Source of the DNA: HIMB11 sp965657135
Lineage (GTDB): Bacteria; Pseudomonadota; Alphaproteobacteria; Rhodobacterales; Rhodobacteraceae
Direction: 5' to 3'
NCBI GenBank assembly: GCA_965657135.1
Contig: CBFHNF010000012.1
Coordinates: 20,709 to 84,708, forward strand
DNA: 64,000 bases
The translations under genes and the position numbers were made by a program. The notes under the pieces are model-generated. The model was not told the origin of the DNA, searched no databases, and saw nothing but the letters and a program-made list of their open reading frames with translations. Below are positions 54,674-63,687 of this stretch, piece by piece (position 1 is the first letter of the stretch; every line of letters starts with the position of its first letter).

Positions 54674-56821
54674 ATGTCGGAACGCATCGAGCTTAACGGT
54701 TTAAATGTCGCGGTTGAACTTCAACATTTTATCGAAACTCAGACGCTTCCCGGAACTGGGGTGACATCTGATGCGTTTTGGCAAGGTTTGGCAAGTATGG
54801 TCAAAGATCTTGGCCCAAAAAATACAGAATTGCTGAAAACGCGCGCGCATCTGCAAGAAAAAATCGACGCTTGGCACATTGAACGGCGTGGGACAGAGCA
54901 TAAACCATCAGAGTATGAACAGTTCCTGCGTGATATTGGGTATTTGGTGCCAGAAGGCGATGATTTCCAAATCGATACGGCTAACGTGGATCCGGAAATT
55001 GCAATTACACCAGGGCCACAATTGGTTGTGCCGATTACAAACGCGCGTTTTGCTTTGAACGCGGTAAATGCGCGATGGGGCAGTTTGTATGATTGTTTCT
55101 ATGGCACTGATGCAATGGGCACATTGCCTCCAGCGGGCGGATATGATCGTGGTCATGGTGCGCGGGTCGTTGCAAGATCGCGCGTGTTTTTGGATGAAAC
55201 TTTCCCGATCCAGGGAGCAAGCCACGCAGATGTGCGTCGTTACTATGTTCACGAAGGGCAGCTATTGATCGATGATATGCCCATGGCGCAGCCAGAAAAA
55301 TTTGTGGGATACCAAGGGAATGCAAAGGCGCCTGATGCTGTTTTGTTGAAAAACAACGGTCTGCACGTTGAGCTGGTATTTGATCGTGCACATGCCATCG
55401 GGGCACGTGACCAAGCAGGTCTGGCAGATGTAGTGATGGAAAGCGCACTATCTGTCATCATGGATCTTGAGGATTCTGTTGCTTGCGTCGATGCGGCTGA
55501 CAAGGTTGAGGCCTACTCAAATTGGCTGGGTCTGATGAAAGGGGATTTGAGCGCAACCTTCCGCAAGGGCGGTGCGGAGATGACACGCGTATTAAATGGG
55601 GACCGCGTGTTCACAACCCCAAATGGAGAGGGCATACTCACCATGAAGGGACGCGCCGTATTGTGGATCCGCAATGTGGGCCACTTGATGACAACACCTG
55701 CGGTTTTGGATGCCGATGGCGGTGAAATTTTCGAAGGTCTGCTGGACTCCCTAGTGTCTGTTGCAATCGCAATGCATGATTTGAAAAATGACGCGGGTAA
55801 TTCGGCACGCGGCTCTGTGTATGTGGTAAAGCCCAAAATGCACGGCCCAGACGAGGTCGCGTTTACCAATGAAATTTTCAATCACGTCGAGGATATCTTG
55901 GGGCTTCCGCGTCACACCGTCAAAATCGGTATTATGGATGAAGAACGCCGCACAACTGTGAATCTAAAAGAATGCATTCGCGCCGCAAAATCGCGTGTCG
56001 CCTTTATCAATACAGGGTTCTTGGATCGGACGGGCGACGAAATCCACACCAGCATGGAGGCAGGCCCTTTTAGCCGCAAAGACTTCATCAAGCGAAAAGC
56101 TTGGATCGGGGCCTACGAAAACCTGAATGTTGATATTGGTTTGGAATGTGGACTGCAGGGTCGCGCGCAAATCGGCAAGGGGATGTGGGCCATGCCCGAT
56201 GCCATGGCTGCGATGATTGAACAAAAGATCGATCATCCAAAATCGGGCGCAAATTGTGCTTGGGTACCCAGCCCAACAGCGGCAACATTGCATGCCTTGC
56301 ATTATCATAAAATCGATGTTGTTGGCGTTCAAAACAAGATCAAGGCAGGCGGTCGACGGGCGCATGTGAACGCCGTTCTGGATATCCCACTCGCGGCGTT
56401 TAAAAAGTGGAGCGAAGCGCAAATAATGCGTGAAGTCGAAAACAACGCCCAGGGAATTTTGGGCTATGTTGTGCGCTGGATTGATCACGGCGTTGGTTGC
56501 TCAAAGGTTCCTGATATCAATAACGTGGGTTTGATGGAGGATCGTGCAACTTGTCGTATTTCCGCGCAGCACATTGCCAACTGGTTACACCATGGGGTGG
56601 TGTCTGCCGATCAAGTGATGGGTGCGATGCAAAAAATGGCCGCCGTGGTTGACGAACAAAATGCAGGCGACGCAGGCTATCGCCCCATGGCACCAAGTTT
56701 TGACGGCATCGCATTTCAGGCGGCCTGTGATCTGGTGTTTGAGGGCCGTGTTCAGCCATCAGGTTATACCGAACCTGTATTGCATCAGCGTCGACTAGAA
56801 TTAAAAGCCCGAAGCGCCTGA
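54674..56821 (+). CDS. glcB: Malate synthase G
   Basis: 715 residues from MSERIELNGLNVAVE; GGAGA sits before this ATG and makes it preferable to one 12 nt upstream. It condenses glyoxylate with acetyl-CoA to malate. TIM-barrel motifs: SVIMDLEDSVACVDAADKVEAY near residue 262, MKGRAVLWIRNVGHLMTTPAV, VKPKMHGPDEVAF near 375, and NTGFLDRTGDEIHTSMEAGP near 440. The C-terminal plug holds NVGLMEDRATCRISAQHIANWL with the catalytic Asp. Isocitrate lyase is not adjacent. Confidence 0.96.
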   Translation: MSERIELNGLNVAVELQHFIETQTLPGTGVTSDAFWQGLASMVKDLGPKNTELLKTRAHLQEKIDAWHIERRGTEHKPSEYEQFLRDIGYLVPEGDDFQIDTANVDPEIAITPGPQLVVPITNARFALNAVNARWGSLYDCFYGTDAMGTLPPAGGYDRGHGARVVARSRVFLDETFPIQGASHADVRRYYVHEGQLLIDDMPMAQPEKFVGYQGNAKAPDAVLLKNNGLHVELVFDRAHAIGARDQAGLADVVMESALSVIMDLEDSVACVDAADKVEAYSNWLGLMKGDLSATFRKGGAEMTRVLNGDRVFTTPNGEGILTMKGRAVLWIRNVGHLMTTPAVLDADGGEIFEGLLDSLVSVAIAMHDLKNDAGNSARGSVYVVKPKMHGPDEVAFTNEIFNHVEDILGLPRHTVKIGIMDEERRTTVNLKECIRAAKSRVAFINTGFLDRTGDEIHTSMEAGPFSRKDFIKRKAWIGAYENLNVDIGLECGLQGRAQIGKGMWAMPDAMAAMIEQKIDHPKSGANCAWVPSPTAATLHALHYHKIDVVGVQNKIKAGGRRAHVNAVLDIPLAAFKKWSEAQIMREVENNAQGILGYVVRWIDHGVGCSKVPDINNVGLMEDRATCRISAQHIANWLHHGVVSADQVMGAMQKMAAVVDEQNAGDAGYRPMAPSFDGIAFQAACDLVFEGRVQPSGYTEPVLHQRRLELKARSA

Positions 56822-56891
56822 ATTTTTTGCAAACACACCATTGTCATTTTTTCTTGCTCGCTATTATATCGAGGTAAGAAAGAGGTGTGAA

Positions 56892-57650
56892 ATGAAACGG
56901 CCAGTTGTTGGAGTTATCGGTAATCAGTACTTGATCAACGATCAATATCCCGTTCATGCGGCAGGTTGCATGACGACATGGGCTGTGTCACATGTTTCAG
57001 ACTGCACGCCAATGATTGTTCCAACCGACCCAGACATCACGTCCGTAGAGGAATTGATCGAAATTTGTCATGGATTTGTGTTTACGGGTGGACGGCCAAA
57101 CGTGCATCCAGAGGAATACGGCGAAGTCGCAACACAAGCACATGGCGATTTTGATCGCGGACGGGATGCGATTGCCTTGGGCATCATTCGGGCTTGCGTC
57201 GAACGCGGACAACCGATTTTTGGAATTTGTCGCGGTTTTCAAGAAGTGGCGGTGGCCATGGGGTCAACCCTGCATCCTGAAATTCGCGATCTACCTGGTC
57301 GCGATAATCATCGCATGCCTCCTGATGGTACGATGGAAGAAAAATTTGCGTTGCGCCACATTGTCAGTGTTACCCAAAATGGACCATTCCACAAAGTGTT
57401 TGGTGCAACAGAAGTCCGTACAAATTCGCTGCATGGACAGGGAATTGAGCGGGTTGGCGCGCGGGTTGTCGTGGATGGATATGCCCCAGATGGAACGCCC
57501 GAGGCGATTTATGTCAAGGATGCGCCTGGGTTCACATTGTCTGTACAGTGGCATCCTGAGTGGAATGCGGACCAAGATCCGGTTTCTCGTCCCCTGTTTC
57601 AGGCTTTTGGGCAGGCGGCGCATGCCTATGCGGATGCGCGCGCGACCTAG
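56892..57650 (+). CDS. Gamma-glutamyl-GABA hydrolase-like class I glutamine amidotransferase (C26)
   Basis: 252 residues from MKRPVVGVIGNQYLIND, with AGAGGTG before the ATG. The nucleophile Cys lies in PIFGICRGFQEVAVAMG near residue 114, and the His-Glu pair in SVQWHPEW near 221, which completes the triad. FVFTGGRPNVHPEEYG is the family pattern for substrate binding. Hydrolysis of a gamma-glutamyl amide is likely; the substrate (glutamyl-putrescine, glutamyl-GABA or other) is unknown, with no polyamine genes nearby. Confidence 0.88.
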   Translation: MKRPVVGVIGNQYLINDQYPVHAAGCMTTWAVSHVSDCTPMIVPTDPDITSVEELIEICHGFVFTGGRPNVHPEEYGEVATQAHGDFDRGRDAIALGIIRACVERGQPIFGICRGFQEVAVAMGSTLHPEIRDLPGRDNHRMPPDGTMEEKFALRHIVSVTQNGPFHKVFGATEVRTNSLHGQGIERVGARVVVDGYAPDGTPEAIYVKDAPGFTLSVQWHPEWNADQDPVSRPLFQAFGQAAHAYADARAT

Positions 57651-58102
57651 GCAATGACATCTGGGTTGCGCATCAGGTGACGATCCAGAGTAACACCACG
57701 AATAACATGTTCTTCTTTTTCAACGATAACCCAGCCGCGTCTTTCGAAAAAGGGTTGGGCAACAAGGCTTGCGTGGACTGTTTCCGGTGCTGCCCCTGCA
57801 GCATCCACAAGATGGTCATAAAGCGCACCCGCAACACCCCTGCGATGCCAATCAGGATGCACAAACGCCATTGAAATGTGACGATCTATTGTCATGCTCA
57901 TGAACCCAATCACGTGTGCCTCTGTAACTGCAACATAGCACACCTCGTCTGCTAAATAAGTCAGGGGATCAGGAATTTTGGGTGCCCATGCATGTCGTTG
58001 CTGCTCTGAGTACTTTTCATGTGTGCCGCGCTGAACTGCGTGAAAATATACTTCGGCGCAGGCATGTGCGTCATTGTTGTATGGGCGGATGAAAAAACTC
58101 AT
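57647..58102 (-). CDS. GNAT-family N-acetyltransferase
   Basis: 151 residues. MSFFIRPYNNDAHACAEVYFHAVQ is a typical GNAT start and the acetyl-CoA loop is HPDWHRRGVAGALYDHL near residue 83 (R/Q-x-x-G-x-G/A). The substrate is unknown. Third and last gene of an SDR-kynU-GNAT operon with 4-nt overlaps; its stop overlaps tail to tail with the C26 peptidase gene. Confidence 0.88.
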   Translation of the reverse strand: MSFFIRPYNNDAHACAEVYFHAVQRGTHEKYSEQQRHAWAPKIPDPLTYLADEVCYVAVTEAHVIGFMSMTIDRHISMAFVHPDWHRRGVAGALYDHLVDAAGAAPETVHASLVAQPFFERRGWVIVEKEEHVIRGVTLDRHLMRNPDVIA

Positions 58103-59292
58103 GTTACCTTTTGGCGTGTTTTATATGCTGGGTCATCCCATAGCTTCAAATTGATCACATCGCAGAGTGTCCGCGCTGCTTGGCGGACGTCCTCCAGGCC
58201 GATGAATAGGGGGGTAAACCCAAACCGCATCAAATCAGGCGCGCGAAAATCACCGATTATTTTGCGATCAATCATAGCCTGCATCGCGGCGTAACCGTCT
58301 GCAAAGTGATATGAAATTTGTGAACCGCGTTCTTCTGGGTTGGTCGGGGACGCAAGCGTTAGCGCAGGGCAGCCTGCGCTGACCTCGTTTACAAATGCCT
58401 CGCTTAGTTCTACTGAACGTGCGCGCACATCCCGCATGTCGACATGATCCCAAACATCCAATGCAGCATCCAAGGCAACCAGTCCCAAAATTGGCGGCGT
58501 GCCAACGCGTAGGCGATCTATGCCTTCACCCGCGCGATAATTCAGCTCAAAATCAAACGGAGCAACATGCCCTAACCAACCAGATAGTGCTGGTTCTACG
58601 TTTTCGGCCAGATCTGGTCGAACATAAATAAACGCGGGTGCACCAGGTCCGCCATTTAGATATTTATATGCGCAGCCAACGGCGAAATCCACATTTGCAG
58701 CAGTCAGATTAACATCAATTGCACCGGCAGAATGCGCCAGATCCCAAACGGTGAGGGCGCCACAGGCATGTGCCCGTTTTGTTAGTGCGGACATGTCGTG
58801 GCGCCGTCCGGTGCGATAATCCACTTCGGTGAACAATGTCACAGCGATCTCGTCTGTGATGGCATCTTCGATTTCCTCTGGGGGTAAGACGCGCAATTCG
58901 TAATCTCGGCCCAGCGATTTGATCAAACCTTCGGCCATGTACAAATCAGAAGGGAAATTGCCAGTATCAGACAAAATGATCCGGCGATCTGGGCGCATTT
59001 CCAGTGCCGAAGACAGAGCCTGATACACCTTGATTGACAGGGTGTCGCCCATCACGATGCTTCCAGATGGGGCGCCCAGCAGCGGTGCGATCCTATCGCC
59101 CACGCGTCGGGGCATGTCCATCCAGCCCGCCTTGTTCCAGCCCGTGATCAACATCTCGCCCCACTCATTGCGCATGGATGCGGCGACACGTTCGTTGGCA
59201 TTCAAGGGCAGGGGCCCAAGTGAATTTCCATCCAGATAAATCATCCCCTCGGGCAAATGGAACTGTGATTTGGTCCAATTGAAATCTGTCAT
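58099..59292 (-). CDS. kynU: Kynureninase
   Basis: 397 residues, a PLP enzyme cleaving kynurenine to anthranilate and alanine. It starts MTDFNWTKSQFHLPEGMIYLDGNSLGPLP, the family hallmark. DTLSIKVYQALSSAL binds phosphate, VWDLAHSAGAIDVNL holds the PLP-Asp, and the Schiff-base lysine is in FAVGCAYKYLNGGPG near residue 210. It overlaps the SDR gene and the GNAT gene by 4 nt each. Other kynurenine-pathway genes are absent. Confidence 0.94.
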   Translation of the reverse strand: MTDFNWTKSQFHLPEGMIYLDGNSLGPLPLNANERVAASMRNEWGEMLITGWNKAGWMDMPRRVGDRIAPLLGAPSGSIVMGDTLSIKVYQALSSALEMRPDRRIILSDTGNFPSDLYMAEGLIKSLGRDYELRVLPPEEIEDAITDEIAVTLFTEVDYRTGRRHDMSALTKRAHACGALTVWDLAHSAGAIDVNLTAANVDFAVGCAYKYLNGGPGAPAFIYVRPDLAENVEPALSGWLGHVAPFDFELNYRAGEGIDRLRVGTPPILGLVALDAALDVWDHVDMRDVRARSVELSEAFVNEVSAGCPALTLASPTNPEERGSQISYHFADGYAAMQAMIDRKIIGDFRAPDLMRFGFTPLFIGLEDVRQAARTLCDVINLKLWDDPAYKTRQKVT

Positions 59293-60041
59293 ACTTGACC
59301 GCCTGCGATGTCAATTGTTTGCCCATTTATGGATCCAGAGTTTTGATGACACAGCCAAAGGGCAGATTGAGCAACTTCATCAACATGGATAAGGCGACCG
59401 TGTTGATTGGCCGAGGTCATAACCGCCAGCGCATCTGCGGCACTTAGGCCGGCACGTGTCTGTATGCTTTCTACATTGCGGGTGATGATATCGGTGTCCA
59501 CATATCCGGGGCAAATCGCGTTAAACGTTGTTTGGCTGCCCATGTGTTCCTCAGCATAACTGCGGATCAGGCCGATCACACCATGCTTTGATGCAGAATA
59601 GGCCCCAGCTCCTTTCAATCCCCGCAGCCCTGCGATCGAAGATACGGCGATCACGCGCCCCCAATCAGTGGTTGACATGGATTTCATGCATTCGCGGATT
59701 GTGATAAAACATCCATCTAAATTGGTGGTCATGATCTTGCGCCAGAATTGCAAATCCGTCTTTTGCAAAGTCTTTCCTTCGGCAATTCCTGCGTTTGCAA
59801 CACAAATTTGGACGGGACCGCGTTGGGCAACTGCGCGCGCAATGGTATCGATTTGTGCGTCTTCATCCGTGACATCCATTGCCATGGCATGAATGCGTCC
59901 ACCTGCAACTTCATCAAGGACCGCTTGGCGACGCCCAGTGATTGTGACCTCTGCCCCCTCATCGGCAAGTGCGCGTGCAATTGCCAACCCAATCCCGGTT
60001 CCGCCGCCTGTTACGAAGGCGTGTTTTTCAATATGTTGCAT
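59289..60041 (-). CDS. Short-chain dehydrogenase/reductase
   Basis: 250 residues from MQHIEKHAFVTGGGTGIGLAIA, with AAAGGGG before the ATG. The coenzyme site TGGGTGIG, the NAG motif (CVANAGIAEG), the catalytic Ser (AVSSIAGLRG) and YSASK Tyr-Lys pair near 151 are all intact, so it is an active NAD(P)-dependent enzyme. Its position first in the kynU operon hints at a role in tryptophan or aromatic breakdown, such as further metabolism of an anthranilate-derived hydroxyacyl compound. Substrate not assignable. Confidence 0.88.
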   Translation of the reverse strand: MQHIEKHAFVTGGGTGIGLAIARALADEGAEVTITGRRQAVLDEVAGGRIHAMAMDVTDEDAQIDTIARAVAQRGPVQICVANAGIAEGKTLQKTDLQFWRKIMTTNLDGCFITIRECMKSMSTTDWGRVIAVSSIAGLRGLKGAGAYSASKHGVIGLIRSYAEEHMGSQTTFNAICPGYVDTDIITRNVESIQTRAGLSAADALAVMTSANQHGRLIHVDEVAQSALWLCHQNSGSINGQTIDIAGGQV

Positions 60042-60173
60042 ACCAACCCCTTTGTGTTTGTTGAACACTCTAATAGTGATTACAGCAAGAACAAGTAATT
60101 AAGTAACGATTTGAAAAAGATATTCACAAAAATGAATTTATGTGTAGGATGCGCCCACTTAAGGAGAATACCC

Positions 60174-61121
60174 ATGAAATATGCAATAGCGATATTGGTG
60201 TGTGTCGCTGCGAGCATGAGCACCGCGAGTGAAGATATTGCGGATCAATATCCGCAATCTGAGCTATATTCAAAACCGGTTGAAGTTATCCCCCACGTGT
60301 TTTCGGCTATCGGTGCGACCGCTCCGCCAACATATGAAAACTCGGGGCACAATAATAACCTTTCATTCGTAATCACGGATGAAGGTGTTGTTGTTGTCAA
60401 CGCAGGGGCGTCGGCACGATTGGCCGCCGCGCTGCATGAGGAAATTAAGGCGGTGACGGATCAACCTGTGAAATTGGTTATTAATGAAAATGGCCAGGGT
60501 CACGCAATGCTTGGAAATTCGTACTGGGCGGATTTAGGTGTTGATATCATCGCGCACGACGAGGCAATCGCCGAGGTGAAGCACAGTGGTGATTTCATTT
60601 TGCAAGGGATGCAGCGATATAATCGCGACAAAGCCGAAGGCACGCGCGTTGTTCCAGCAAATATCAGCTTTGCTGAAAGCTACACCTATGAATTGGGTGG
60701 GGTGACATTTGAAATTTTACACCTTGGGCCTGCGCATGGTCCGGGGGATACACAGGTGTGGATCCCGCAATGGTCAATGATGATTGCGGGCGATATCGCA
60801 TTTCACGAACGCATGTTGCCGATATTTGAAGATACCTGCACCAGTTGCTGGGTCGAAACATGGGAAGAGGCCTTTGCGCCATTGCAGCCAACCTATGTCA
60901 TCCCGGGTCATGGACACCCAACAAATTTCGCCCAGGTGCATCGCTATACATATGACTACTTGGTCGATTTGCGCGAAAAAGTGGGCGCGCATTTGGACGA
61001 GGGTGGTGATCTGGCAGGGGCATATTATGTCGATCAAGAACGTTGGAAGGTACTGGACACGTTCGAAGAACTGGCAACGAAAAACGCAGGTCGCGTTTAT
61101 GCCGAAATGGAGTTTGAATAA
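60174..61121 (+). CDS. Secreted MBL-fold protein with degenerate first metal motif
   Basis: 315 residues from MKYAIAILVC with a signal peptide (to about SMSTA-SED) and AAGGAG before the ATG. It has the metallo-beta-lactamase fold as in SoxH-like quinoprotein-linked hydrolases: NNLSFVITDEGVVVVNAG, LHLGPAHGPGDTQVW, MIAGDIAFHE and VIPGHGHPTN are intact. The HxHxDH motif, however, reads INENGQGHAMLGN, with only the last His kept, so the zinc site is incomplete. Activity may be altered. First of three overlapping genes. Confidence 0.85.
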   Translation: MKYAIAILVCVAASMSTASEDIADQYPQSELYSKPVEVIPHVFSAIGATAPPTYENSGHNNNLSFVITDEGVVVVNAGASARLAAALHEEIKAVTDQPVKLVINENGQGHAMLGNSYWADLGVDIIAHDEAIAEVKHSGDFILQGMQRYNRDKAEGTRVVPANISFAESYTYELGGVTFEILHLGPAHGPGDTQVWIPQWSMMIAGDIAFHERMLPIFEDTCTSCWVETWEEAFAPLQPTYVIPGHGHPTNFAQVHRYTYDYLVDLREKVGAHLDEGGDLAGAYYVDQERWKVLDTFEELATKNAGRVYAEMEFE

Positions 61122-61537
61122 TGAAAGCAATCTTGCGCGCTGCGATTTCCATGGTGATCTTATTGACCTCACCTGCTTGGGCAGACGATTTGGCCGATGA
61201 AATTACTGGATACATGGATTTTGCAACATATGATTCAGGCATTATTGTTCCGGAACAGTTGACGCAGGATGTGTTTGAAGCAGCGGTGTTCATCGACACA
61301 CGCGACAGTGATCAATTCGATGCGGCGACAATTCCGGGCGCCACGCATATCGAATGGCGCGAAGTACCCTCTCGATTAGAAGACATTCCCGACAGTGGCA
61401 TGGTTATTTTGTTTTGCAACACTGGCAGCCTGTCAGCGCAAGCCGTGTTCGCAGCGCGCGTTTTGGGGCACGAAAATGTTTTGGTGCTGCAAACGGGAAT
61501 GCAGGGCTGGTTGCAAAACGCGGCCTACAAGCCCTGA
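61121..61537 (+). CDS. Secreted rhodanese-like protein
   Basis: 138 residues with a signal peptide (MKAILRAAISMVILLTSPAWA). The rhodanese domain shows FIDTRDSDQFDAATIPGATHIEW and the active-site loop LFCNTGSLSAQAVFAARVLG with the catalytic cysteine near residue 93. Sulfur transfer or persulfide binding in the periplasm is likely. It overlaps the MBL gene by one base. The gene is followed after 2 nt by a membrane methyltransferase gene. Confidence 0.88.
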   Translation: MKAILRAAISMVILLTSPAWADDLADEITGYMDFATYDSGIIVPEQLTQDVFEAAVFIDTRDSDQFDAATIPGATHIEWREVPSRLEDIPDSGMVILFCNTGSLSAQAVFAARVLGHENVLVLQTGMQGWLQNAAYKP

Positions 61538-61539
61538 TC

Positions 61540-61992
61540 ATGGTGCGCTGGTTGCATATCCCGCCAGTTTGGTTGGTGGCGGCACTGACGCTTGCGTATG
61601 TGCAAGGCCAGCATTTTGGAATTGGCCTGTCGATCGCACATCCACTAACAACCCTGTTGGCAAGTGGCATGATTGCGGTTGGTATTTTGTTGATGGTCTT
61701 GGTCGTTATTACAATGCGGCAACATCAAACAACAGTGATTCCTCATCGTGACGCCGATCATTTGGTGACAGAGGGCGTGTTCAAATTGACACGAAACCCA
61801 ATATATCTGGGCGACTGCTTGGTTCTGCTTGGATTTATTTTGCACTGGGATGCTGTGTTATCGCTAGCAATCTTGCCAATCTTCGTCATGGTAATAGATT
61901 ATGGGTTTATAGTACCGGAAGAAGACCGACTTAGGCGCAAATTTGGATCGGATTTTGAGCGGTATATGCGTGACACACGGCGCTGGATTTAG
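61540..61992 (+). CDS. Isoprenylcysteine carboxyl methyltransferase-like membrane protein
   Basis: 150 residues, start ATG 2 nt after the rhodanese stop. Three or four membrane helices are followed by the ICMT/PEMT motif GVFKLTRNPIYLGDCLVLLGF near residue 85 and VPEEDRLRRKFGSDFERYMRDTRRWI at the C terminus, which binds SAM and the acceptor. Bacterial members have various or unknown substrates. It probably belongs to a three-gene unit with the MBL and rhodanese proteins. Confidence 0.85.
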   Translation: MVRWLHIPPVWLVAALTLAYVQGQHFGIGLSIAHPLTTLLASGMIAVGILLMVLVVITMRQHQTTVIPHRDADHLVTEGVFKLTRNPIYLGDCLVLLGFILHWDAVLSLAILPIFVMVIDYGFIVPEEDRLRRKFGSDFERYMRDTRRWI

Positions 61993-62100
61993 AGATTGCG
62001 ACATTTTTTGCACTCGTAACGTTGGCGCGTTTCGGGTTTGTTGCGTATAGGAAACTAACCAAGGTGCCCGAGAGGGCGCAAAAGAAGAAGGACGGAAACG

Positions 62101-63672
62101 TTGAAAATCGGAACACCCAAAGAAGTGTTCGAAGGCGAAGCAAGGGTCGCAATGACTCCTGATAGCGCACTTCAGCTTCAAAAGCTCGGTCACGAGTGCT
62201 ACGTCGAAAGCGGCGCTGGCGCGAAGGCAGGCTTTTCAGATGCTGCATATGAAAATGCAGGCGTAAGCGTTGTTAAAACAGCAGCAGCCCTATGGAAAGA
62301 AGTGGACATCGTGGCCAAGGTGCGTCCGCCGAATGACGCCGAAGCCAAGCGGATGAGAAAGGGACAGACCCTTATTTCGTTCTTCTATCCTGCGCAAAAC
62401 GAAGAGCAGATGGCGATGTTGGCCAAAAAAGGCTCAACAGTAGTGGCCATGGATATGGTTCCTCGTATCTCACGTGCGCAGAAAATGGATGCACTGTCTT
62501 CCATGGCGAATATCGCAGGATATCGCGCAGTCATTGAAGCTGGCAATAACTTTGGCCGTTTCTTTACGGGTCAGGTCACTGCTGCAGGTAAAATGCCACC
62601 AGCCAAGGTTTTGGTCGTGGGTGCCGGCGTTGCAGGTTTGGCCGCGATTGGGACATCTGTGTCTTTGGGTGCAGTGACATATGCGTTCGACGTTCGACCA
62701 GAAGTTGCCGAGCAAGTTGAATCAATGGGCGCTGAGTTCGTTTACCTAGACTTCGAAGAAGAACAGCAGGACGGTGCAACAACAGGTGGATACGCCGCTG
62801 TTTCCAGTCCTGAATTCCGCGAAGCGCAATTGGCGAAATTCCGTGAATTGGCACCCGAAGTTGATATTGTTATCACCACTGCGCTGATCCCCGGACGCGA
62901 TGCACCGAAACTATGGCTTGCCGATATGATCGCGGCAATGAAGCCTGGTTCGGTCATTGTTGATCTGGCCGCTGAACGTGGCGGAAACGCCGAAGGCACA
63001 GTGATGGACGAAAAGGTTGTCACCGACAACGGCGTCACAATCGTGGGCTACACGGATTTCCCAAGTCGTATGGCTTCGCAGGCATCATCGCTTTATTCTA
63101 CAAACATTCGTCATATGATGACTGATTTGACACCTGAAAAAGATGGCGCAGTCAATCACAACATGGAAGATGACGTGATCCGGGGAGCAACAGTTACGCA
63201 TGAAGGTGACGTAACATTCCCACCCCCCCCACCGAAAATTCAGGCCATCGCGGCCAAACCTCAGGAAAAGCCAAAAGAGCTAACACCTGAAGAAAAGCGC
63301 GAACAGGAGGTCGCGGCATTCAAGGCAGCGACGAAACAACAAGTCACCTTGTTGGCTGTTGGTGGTCTGCTGACGCTTGGTCTGGGCTTGATTGCGCCTG
63401 CCAGCTTTATGCAGCACTTCATCGTGTTTGTTTTGTCGGTGTTTATTGGCTTCCAAGTCATCTGGAATGTGTCGCATTCGCTGCACACTCCGTTGATGGC
63501 TGTGACCAACGCGATTTCTTCAATCATCATCTTAGGTGCGCTGATGCAAATCGGGTCGGGTTCAATGCTTGTGATCATATTGGCAGCAGCCTCTGTATTC
63601 ATGGCAGGGATCAACATATTTGGTGGGTTCCTTGTTACACGTCGCATGCTCGCCATGTTCCAGAAATCTTAA
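62101..63672 (+). CDS. pntA: NAD(P) transhydrogenase subunit alpha
   Basis: 523 residues from a TTG start (LKIGTPKEVFEGEARVAMTP). The soluble NAD-binding domain (about 1-370) shows VLVVGAGVAGLAAIGTSVSLG near residue 170 and RPEVAEQVESMGAEF, and after a Pro/Lys/Glu-rich linker a C-terminal membrane part has about four helices (about 415-523). This is the fused PntAa-PntAb arrangement, as in E. coli. It drives NADPH formation by the proton gradient. pntB starts 15 nt later with a strong AGGGGGG ribosome binding site. Confidence 0.95.
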   Translation: MKIGTPKEVFEGEARVAMTPDSALQLQKLGHECYVESGAGAKAGFSDAAYENAGVSVVKTAAALWKEVDIVAKVRPPNDAEAKRMRKGQTLISFFYPAQNEEQMAMLAKKGSTVVAMDMVPRISRAQKMDALSSMANIAGYRAVIEAGNNFGRFFTGQVTAAGKMPPAKVLVVGAGVAGLAAIGTSVSLGAVTYAFDVRPEVAEQVESMGAEFVYLDFEEEQQDGATTGGYAAVSSPEFREAQLAKFRELAPEVDIVITTALIPGRDAPKLWLADMIAAMKPGSVIVDLAAERGGNAEGTVMDEKVVTDNGVTIVGYTDFPSRMASQASSLYSTNIRHMMTDLTPEKDGAVNHNMEDDVIRGATVTHEGDVTFPPPPPKIQAIAAKPQEKPKELTPEEKREQEVAAFKAATKQQVTLLAVGGLLTLGLGLIAPASFMQHFIVFVLSVFIGFQVIWNVSHSLHTPLMAVTNAISSIIILGALMQIGSGSMLVIILAAASVFMAGINIFGGFLVTRRMLAMFQKS

Positions 63673-63687
63673 TAGGGGGGTGAACTG

